Shown in pieces: positions 34,520 to 39,893 of a DNA stretch of 39,893 nucleotides. The first letter of the stretch is position 1. The number at the start of each line of letters is the position of its first letter. The notes beneath the pieces were generated by a model. That model searched no databases. It was not told the origin of the DNA and saw nothing but the letters and a program-made list of their open reading frames with translations. The position numbers were made by a program, and so were the translations under genes. The DNA comes from Pedobacter ginsenosidimutans (lineage in GTDB: Bacteria > Bacteroidota > Bacteroidia > Sphingobacteriales > Sphingobacteriaceae): NCBI RefSeq assembly GCF_001442625.1, contig NZ_LMZQ01000047.1:1-39893 (forward strand), in the 5' to 3' direction.

Positions 34520-37033
34520 CTATTCTATTGGTTTAAAGAAAACCCAAACCTCTTGGGGTTTTGTTCCTTCAATTCCTTCCTGGTATTTTTTCATTATTGC
34601 ATTCCATTCGTCCACTTTTGGATTGTTCTCAGTGGTTTTTGGATTCAATTCATCTAAACTTTTTCCTCTAGGAATACTAATGATCAGCATTAACTGTCTA
34701 TCGTTTTTAAAGATGGCCAACCGCTGAAACTCGGCCCTGCAAAATCCTTTCGATATCTCTGGCCATTTTTCGAACTGTGTTTTGTGGTAAGCCAGGTATT
34801 CTTTCTGGAGTTTTTCATCCTTCACCAAATTGGCTGATAAAATGATGTTATCCCATTCTGCTACGGGCTTATCACCACAATTCTTTTCTCTATCGAAATC
34901 GTAAAAAAGATTATCGTACAACTTAATTTCTATCGCATTTAAGCGTTTTAAAGTTTGTTGCAAACTCTCCACTTTTAAACTTGAAGTATAAATAACCAAT
35001 CGGTTGTTCCATTTATAAATTGAACCTGGCAGGAGGTTATTTTCTCTTGCAAAAGTTTTTAAGGTACTGTTACCCGGCAGATTATCCGATTTAAAAAGCA
35101 ATTCGAACACAACAGATTGATCTACAGCCTGATTGATACCTCTTTTCGAATAACTGGCTTTTTCTTTTAACAAATATTGAAAAGGTTTTTCCAAACCTGC
35201 ATTTTGTTTGATATGATCGGTAACTTTTGGTCCATTGCTTTCCCACAAATTGCCTGGTCCGTTGGCATTTTGAAGATACTTTTCAGTTGGCGTCCAGTTA
35301 TTTTTGATGGTAAAATACGAGGAACCTTCATCGGTATAAAGATAAAACCAATGCTCAGGCAGGTGCGAATATGGCGCTTTGTATATGCTATCCACCAAAT
35401 TGTCGGTGATGAATGATCCCGGTTGGGCTGACAAAGTATAAATCCCGGCCACATCGTACATATGTTTTCCATAGTGATGGATCTTATTGCCGCTAATGGT
35501 ATTGTTTTCCATCGCGTTTTTCGTTTTCGTCCAGCCCCAGCCCACGCTGATGCCCGAATAAGACACATCGTTAATTTCATTATGAAGAATTTTAATCCCC
35601 CGAACATATCCTGCACCAATGCCAACTGCACCCCAATCTTCGTTGGTTACACTGGTAATCAGGTTATTCTCGATGGTGTTATTGGTCGAAATTTCCCTTT
35701 GATCCGTGGGGTTATAAGGCAAATGTACTTCCGTCGCTTCATCAGAGAAAGTTCCGATTAGAATGGCTGAACCACCAATGTCCTTAAATAAATTGCCTTT
35801 GATTTCGTTCTCAGCAGTTCCTTTTTTATAATCCAAACCTGTTGATGCCAAATGCTCGAACCGACAATATCGAAAGGTTGTGTTGTTTGCATAACTCACT
35901 TCTACTGCAGCAGCTGGACGGCCAACCCAAGCCTGATTTTCTAGTGTAGGTTTATCTGGTGTCCCTGCTTTTTCGAGTTTATAGGCATCAAGCATATACA
36001 TGCCCGCCTGATGTGGCACATGGCCTTGTTTTGATGGCCTCAACCAAGTGGAATGCTGAAAGGAAATACCCTTGAAACTCACATAGGAAACTGGTTGATC
36101 AACTGTTCCCTCTATTTTGACCAGGTTTTCTAAAGCCGGAGCAATTATTTCGGTATTTAGCATATTTTCTGATGCTTTTGGCCAATAATAAAGCTTGTGG
36201 TTTTGCAGATCTTCGAACCATTCACCAGGTTCGTTCAGGAACTGAATGGCATTTGTAAGGTAAAAAGCAGAATTCCCTGTTTTGTCTGAAATCCATGGTG
36301 CCGGCCATGGATGCTCGGATTGGATCCTGCTTTCGGGCTGCATAAAAGAAAGTTCTGCAGCATTACCTACAATTTTAACAGACTTTACGCGAAGATTTGC
36401 AATGGCCCACCACTGGTGGATCAGCATTTCCATTCCTTTGATATTGGCTAAACTGATGTTTTTTTGAAGTGGAACTTTACAGGTTTGCTTTTCGCTATCC
36501 CATGATAAAATTCTCCCCATTTGTTCACCATTGTAGTTTTTTGCGCGAACGGCCTTATTACCATTTACCCACAGCTGTCTGAACTGTAGGTCGCCCCCAT
36601 CTAAATTTGGAATATCCGTAACCCAAACTTTCCCGATAGATTCTTTTGGCAGACCAGCAACTGTTTGATTTAACTTTTTCCAGTTTTTTATTTGAACTCC
36701 TCCGCTTAAAATAACTTTTTCATTAAGTGCTGAAATAATTTCTGTCGGACTATCTTTTGTACCAGAATCTTCAGGTCGAAGAACTACGGGTTCGTGCAAT
36801 TGATAAAAACCTTTGCTGATAATAATCCTGATTCCGCCTTTAACTGAAATATCATTTAAGCGCCTCAATTCGCGGGCTTTTCTGATGGCTGAATGTAGCG
36901 TGGCTAATGGTTTTTCCTTTGTGCCTAAATTAGCATCAGAACCATTTATGGATACGTAAATATCTGCTGCGCTTGCTTTTAAGCACGATAAACTTAATAT
37001 CGTTAAAATGGCAACACTAATTCTTCTCATCAT
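34520..37033 (-). CDS. Right-handed beta-helix protein fused to L-rhamnose mutarotase-like domain
   Basis: An 837-residue secreted protein (signal peptide VAILTILSLSCLKASA). Residues about 23-620 look like a parallel beta-helix carbohydrate-active protein: DIYVSINGSDANLGTKEKPLATLHSAIRKAREL, GIRIIISKGFYQLHEPVVL, and many coils of N-x-I-x-x-N type (NNTIENNLITSV, ILHNEINDVSYSGISVGWGW, NNTISGNKIHHYG). From about 727 to the end it resembles RhaM: LQKEYLAYHKTQFEKWPEI with His750 matching E. coli RhaM His22, CRAEFQRLAIFKNDRQLMLIISI, and NPKVDEWNAIMKKYQ ... PQEVWVFF. The stretch at about 640-720 may be a second, degenerate alpha/beta domain. It overlaps the upstream gene's stop (ATGA); Met1 or Met2 may start. 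The fusion ties it to rhamnose, but the beta-helix activity (lyase or glycosidase) is unassigned. Confidence 0.82.
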   Translation of the reverse strand: MMRRISVAILTILSLSCLKASAADIYVSINGSDANLGTKEKPLATLHSAIRKARELRRLNDISVKGGIRIIISKGFYQLHEPVVLRPEDSGTKDSPTEIISALNEKVILSGGVQIKNWKKLNQTVAGLPKESIGKVWVTDIPNLDGGDLQFRQLWVNGNKAVRAKNYNGEQMGRILSWDSEKQTCKVPLQKNISLANIKGMEMLIHQWWAIANLRVKSVKIVGNAAELSFMQPESRIQSEHPWPAPWISDKTGNSAFYLTNAIQFLNEPGEWFEDLQNHKLYYWPKASENMLNTEIIAPALENLVKIEGTVDQPVSYVSFKGISFQHSTWLRPSKQGHVPHQAGMYMLDAYKLEKAGTPDKPTLENQAWVGRPAAAVEVSYANNTTFRYCRFEHLASTGLDYKKGTAENEIKGNLFKDIGGSAILIGTFSDEATEVHLPYNPTDQREISTNNTIENNLITSVTNEDWGAVGIGAGYVRGIKILHNEINDVSYSGISVGWGWTKTKNAMENNTISGNKIHHYGKHMYDVAGIYTLSAQPGSFITDNLVDSIYKAPYSHLPEHWFYLYTDEGSSYFTIKNNWTPTEKYLQNANGPGNLWESNGPKVTDHIKQNAGLEKPFQYLLKEKASYSKRGINQAVDQSVVFELLFKSDNLPGNSTLKTFARENNLLPGSIYKWNNRLVIYTSSLKVESLQQTLKRLNAIEIKLYDNLFYDFDREKNCGDKPVAEWDNIILSANLVKDEKLQKEYLAYHKTQFEKWPEISKGFCRAEFQRLAIFKNDRQLMLIISIPRGKSLDELNPKTTENNPKVDEWNAIMKKYQEGIEGTKPQEVWVFFKPIE

Positions 37034-37929
37034 TTTTTGTTTTGAAAAACAGATTTCAGGTAGCTGGTATTGGCGCTAAAATTATATTTTACATTCGTTG
37101 GCTGTTTGGCATCCCGGCTTCTTTCTACCACTAACCAACCACTCCAGCCCATATCATCTAAAGTTTCTTTAACTTTGTTCAAATCAATTTTAGGATCGTT
37201 CTGTAACCAAACACCATCCTCGTTTGTGGCATGGATTTGAACGATGTTCTTTTTGCCTAAAATTCTCAGCTCTTCGTGTAAATCTCTTCCATTTTTTATT
37301 GCGTTCGAGAAATTGAAATAACTTTTAACATGCTTGCAATCAATATCTTTTAACAGTTGTAATTCGCCTTTTGCATCTAAAGCACTTTCAATTCCAATCG
37401 TAATTCTGGCTTTGGCGGCCATTTTTCCAGCAACTTTTAGCCTTTCTACAATAGGTTCGCGCAGTTCTGGATTTTTAACTAAATCACCTTGAATACCTAA
37501 TGGAAGAAACACCACTTTAATATTCATTGACTTAGCAGTATCCAAACAATCCTGTATCATTTTCTGATAAGTTGGTCGCTTGGCAAATGATTGCGCATAA
37601 AAGCCGGTCATCGCCAATGAGCAGAACTCCAAATTCAGTTCTTTAGCTTTATCCAAATATTCTTGCCTAAGTTTTGGGTCTGCTAGTTTATTGTCAAATG
37701 TTTCCCGATCGCCCAAACCACCCATATCGATTTCTAATCCGTCTGCACCAATTTCTTTAGCCAGCGGCAAAGCACTGATTTTCTGCCGTTTCAAGATCAT
37801 TAAATCAATCACCGCAATCTTATACCTGTTCTTTTTCTCTACGGCATAAAGCAATTGATTTGGAATCATTAAAGTGCCTGTTAGCAATGCCACATTACCA
37901 ATAAAAGACCTTCTGTTTTGATGCTCCAT
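37030..37929 (-). CDS. Exported xylose isomerase-like TIM-barrel protein
   Basis: A 299-residue protein of the sugar phosphate isomerase/epimerase superfamily (AP_endonuc_2-like): IGADGLEIDMGGLG, LNLEFCSLAMTGF, MIQDCLDTAKSMNIKVVFLPLG, ITIGIESALDAKGELQLLKDI, YFNFSNAIKNG, IVQIHATNEDG and MGWSGWLVVERS give the expected metal-ligand Glu, His and Asp positions. The N-terminus QNRRSFIGNVALLTGTLMIP looks like a Tat leader, so it probably works in the periplasm. It ends 4 bases into the beta-helix gene and starts 5 bases after the esterase stop, in a tight operon. The reaction is likely sugar epimerisation or isomerisation; the substrate is unknown. Confidence 0.87.
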   Translation of the reverse strand: MEHQNRRSFIGNVALLTGTLMIPNQLLYAVEKKNRYKIAVIDLMILKRQKISALPLAKEIGADGLEIDMGGLGDRETFDNKLADPKLRQEYLDKAKELNLEFCSLAMTGFYAQSFAKRPTYQKMIQDCLDTAKSMNIKVVFLPLGIQGDLVKNPELREPIVERLKVAGKMAAKARITIGIESALDAKGELQLLKDIDCKHVKSYFNFSNAIKNGRDLHEELRILGKKNIVQIHATNEDGVWLQNDPKIDLNKVKETLDDMGWSGWLVVERSRDAKQPTNVKYNFSANTSYLKSVFQNKK

Positions 37930-37934
37930 ATCTA

Positions 37935-39473
37935 TTATTTGCTTGCGCTTAAAGGGAATAATTTTTCCAGATTTTCAAATCCCATCACTGCATTTTTAGG
38001 CAGTTTTTCACCTTTATCGCCAAAAACATAAAGGGCATTTTCCTTTTCGATGGTTACTTTACTTTCATCGTATTTACCAGTTTTATCTTTAACTGCAGTA
38101 CCATTTAGTTTGAAGTTTTTGATCAGAAAATCATAAAGTGCAATACGTTTATTAATGCCAAAATCATGTTTTTCATCAGGAAGATGAACATTTTCGACTT
38201 TATCTTTCACACCATAATAACTGTACATTTTTTGTAAATAAGGAAAATCATGTTCGGGCGTGTGTGCCGTCCAGTCGCTACCATCTGACACCAATAACTG
38301 GGGACGAGGTGCTGCCATTGCAGCCAGTTCTACATTATCAGTTCCGCCACCACACTGATGGATTGGCATTCCGCTTTCGCAAGGACAGCCACCATAAAAG
38401 TAAGATGACATCGCCACTACTGGCGCACTTAGTTTAATCCTGTCATCCATGGCGGTCATTAAAATAGAATGACTTCCTGCACCTGAACCTCCACTGATGC
38501 CAATTCTGGATGTATCAGTTTCTTTTAGCGCACTGAAGTAGTCTAAAATCCTGATTCCTCCCAAAGCCTGAACGGTTTGCGCCAAGCTTTTACGGTGATC
38601 TTCATATTTAAACTGGAGCATCGATTCGCCCCAGGCAAATAAATCGTAACTAAAAGCCATTGCTCCCATTCTGGCAATCATTGCACAGCGGATCTGGCAA
38701 TCTGGTCTAAAACGTTGTTTTTCCCAGTGTCCGTCCGGACTTAAAACCAATGGGATTTTTCCTTTAAAATTTAACGGTTTATATAGCGAACCGTTAATCC
38801 AAACCCCAGGTAAAATTTCCAATGCAATGTTTTCTACCGAATAACCATCAAAAATTCTTTTCGCGGTGATAATCGGTTTTGAATCTGGTTTGGCGGGCAA
38901 TGGCGATAACAATAAGGCTTGGTATAACTCGGGCTTTATTTGTGCCTTACGTTTTTCCCAACTGGCCTGGTCGTGGTATTTTGTTGCCAAACTATCCAGG
39001 TAGGCCCATCCATCCTGAACTTCCCAACGGTAATATTCGTATTCTTTTAATTTGTAAACGCCAGGCTTTTCTTTGTTTACTTTCATATCCAAAGGGGCAA
39101 GCACATTCGATATTGTTTCATCAACGTTTGCACGAAAACGCCATTCTGCATAGTTCACCCATTTATCTTTTACCTGTGGTTCGGAGTATTTGATTTGAAC
39201 TTTAAAGCGCGTTTGAATCTCTTTCAAAACTTCTACAAGCGGCTTTTTGTAGAGGTTATCGGTATTTTGGATTTGGGCGGAGAGATTATTTACAGTCGAT
39301 ATATTGGCAATAAATAATATAGCTAAATATTTAAGCACCCTACCCGTCATTGCGAGTGCTGATTTTTCATCAGCCGAAGCAATCTTTCTTGACAGGATAG
39401 ATTGCCGCGTCGTGCCTCCTCGCAATGACGATTGCCAAAATATCGAAATGGTGTATCTAGTTAAATCTATCAT
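37935..39473 (-). CDS. Secreted alpha/beta-hydrolase esterase with N-terminal STN-like domain
   Basis: A 512-residue protein. The C-terminal two thirds are an acetylxylan-esterase-like alpha/beta hydrolase: GKIPLVLSPDGHW, AMAFSYDLFAWGES, nucleophile Ser330 in GISGGSGAGS, MAAPRPQLLVSDGSDW and His436 in EKHDFG. Between the signal peptide and this domain, residues about 70-143 resemble an STN domain (PLVEVLKEIQTRFKVQIKYSE ... NVLAPLDMKVNKEKPGVYKL). ATG at 39473 has GGAGG six bases upstream and starts one base after the previous stop. Its n-region contains about 30 residues encoded by a CGTCAT repeat (SSLRGGTTRQS ... SALAMTG) before the hydrophobic core LKYLAILFIANISTV. An alternative start is the ATG at 39350 at the repeat edge. 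It probably removes acetyl or methyl esters from pectic or rhamnose-rich glycan. Confidence 0.82.
   Translation of the reverse strand: MIDLTRYTISIFWQSSLRGGTTRQSILSRKIASADEKSALAMTGRVLKYLAILFIANISTVNNLSAQIQNTDNLYKKPLVEVLKEIQTRFKVQIKYSEPQVKDKWVNYAEWRFRANVDETISNVLAPLDMKVNKEKPGVYKLKEYEYYRWEVQDGWAYLDSLATKYHDQASWEKRKAQIKPELYQALLLSPLPAKPDSKPIITAKRIFDGYSVENIALEILPGVWINGSLYKPLNFKGKIPLVLSPDGHWEKQRFRPDCQIRCAMIARMGAMAFSYDLFAWGESMLQFKYEDHRKSLAQTVQALGGIRILDYFSALKETDTSRIGISGGSGAGSHSILMTAMDDRIKLSAPVVAMSSYFYGGCPCESGMPIHQCGGGTDNVELAAMAAPRPQLLVSDGSDWTAHTPEHDFPYLQKMYSYYGVKDKVENVHLPDEKHDFGINKRIALYDFLIKNFKLNGTAVKDKTGKYDESKVTIEKENALYVFGDKGEKLPKNAVMGFENLEKLFPLSASK
39346..39435. repeat. CGTCATTGCGAG...CTCGCAATGACG element inside a coding region
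   Basis: Bounded by CGTCATTGCGAG and CTCGCAATGACG, with inner AGCAATCTTTC and GATAGATTGC parts. It lies in frame in the 5' end of the esterase gene and adds about 30 residues to the signal-peptide n-region. Confidence 0.82.
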
Positions 39474-39474
39474 C

Positions 39475-39893
39475 TTAACCCTCCTCATTTTTAGTTTCAG
39501 TAATTACCGGAGCTGTATAACCATTCAGTTTTGGCCAAACACCATTTTTGATTTTCTTCAATTTTAGCTTCGAAGGATCAACTACAACGTGTTTAATTTT
39601 CTCTCTTCTCCATGTATAAATGAAATGTAACATGCCGTCAGCGGTTTGAATCACTGCGGGATAAGAATACTGGCTGATGGGTGAATCTTCCAAAATCAAT
39701 GCTGCGCACCATTTTTTTCCATCTTTGGAAATGGAAACATTTAATGGGGTACGTGGTCCTTTGGCTAAATCACCCGGAGGCAAAACATGGTTATAAACCA
39801 GTACATGGCGGCCATCTTTCATGGTTACGGCATCTGTACCGGAGTTGTTATTTGGTAATGATGTTTTGGTTAATGCAGACCAGGTTTCGCCGT
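39475..39893 (-). CDS. Asp-box (BNR/sialidase-like) protein, C-terminal part (partial)
   Basis: The frame is open to the right edge of the window; about 138 C-terminal residues are visible and the start lies outside. They include GETWSALTKTSLPNNNSGTDAVTMKDGRHVLVYNH and an Asp-box SKDGKKW (S.DG..W), then SQYSYPAVIQTADGMLHFIYTWRREKIKHVVVD, typical of the BNR_2 propeller of sialidase-like proteins. In Bacteroidota such proteins within plant-polysaccharide loci often act on sugars other than sialic acid, so no substrate is assigned. The stop TAA is one base from the esterase ATG, so the genes are coupled; this is the first visible gene of the minus-strand cluster. Confidence 0.82.
   Translation of the reverse strand, partial: GETWSALTKTSLPNNNSGTDAVTMKDGRHVLVYNHVLPPGDLAKGPRTPLNVSISKDGKKWCAALILEDSPISQYSYPAVIQTADGMLHFIYTWRREKIKHVVVDPSKLKLKKIKNGVWPKLNGYTAPVITETKNEEG

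Noticed and set aside
1..39893. tRNA, rRNA, transposase or phage genes
   Set aside because: Looked for on both strands by eye; no cloverleaf with CCA end, rRNA pattern, transposase or phage motif was recognised.

Overview
The window reads as chromosomal DNA of a Bacteroidota bacterium, most likely Sphingobacteriaceae and Pedobacter-like. Supporting signs are SusC/SusD pairs, a split hybrid-type two-component sensor, SusD-neighbour lipoproteins, Bacteroidota-type promoter elements (TTG ... TAnnTTTG), AT-rich ribosome-binding regions, and many short dispersed palindromes of the kind common in environmental Bacteroidota. No rRNA, tRNA, phage, transposase or CRISPR gene was seen.

Left half (1-19100): a polysaccharide utilisation locus on mostly plus-strand genes. 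It holds the 3' end of a SusC, a SusD, a SusD-associated surface lipoprotein, a 1.1 kb repeat-rich gap, a GH43 lipoprotein (minus), a DUF1080 (3-keto-glycoside hydrolase family) plus Tat-exported Gfo/Idh/MocA pair, a hairpin array, a two-gene sensor kinase/AraC-type response regulator (minus), a ricin-GH43 lipoprotein, a second complete SusC, and a second SusD that is broken. Three transcription units (DUF1080-Gfo, ricin-GH43, second SusC) share an identically spaced upstream module (TGAGA-N16-TGAAC-N22-TTACTTTG), which makes them a probable single regulon of the local kinase/regulator.

Junction (18970-19200): the SusD reading frame runs directly into the antisense 5' end of a CaiB/BaiF-type CoA-transferase gene. 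This looks like a deletion scar that removed both 3' ends and everything between two convergent genes.

Right half (19198-39893): minus-strand gene clusters for a rhamnose-containing glycan or glycoside. In transcription order: an Asp-box protein (cut by the window end), an esterase with an STN-like domain, a TIM-barrel isomerase-like protein, a beta-helix protein fused to an L-rhamnose mutarotase-like domain, a Gfo/Idh/MocA oxidoreductase, a sodium:solute symporter and a GH78-like rhamnosidase. A divergent IclR-type regulator follows, then GH78, a GH43-like beta-propeller enzyme and GH2, and finally a leaderless ABC-type solute-binding protein coupled by ATGA overlap to a class III CoA-transferase. 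No SusCD lies in this half; uptake is apparently by the symporter. The leaderless binding protein and CoA-transferase pair, with no permease or ATPase, is the least explained system here.

A family of small palindromes (GGTnnGTG-TCnn-CACnnACC) and longer CGTCAT...ATGACG elements pepper the intergenic gaps. In two cases they sit in frame inside the signal-peptide n-region of secreted enzymes (GH2 and the esterase).
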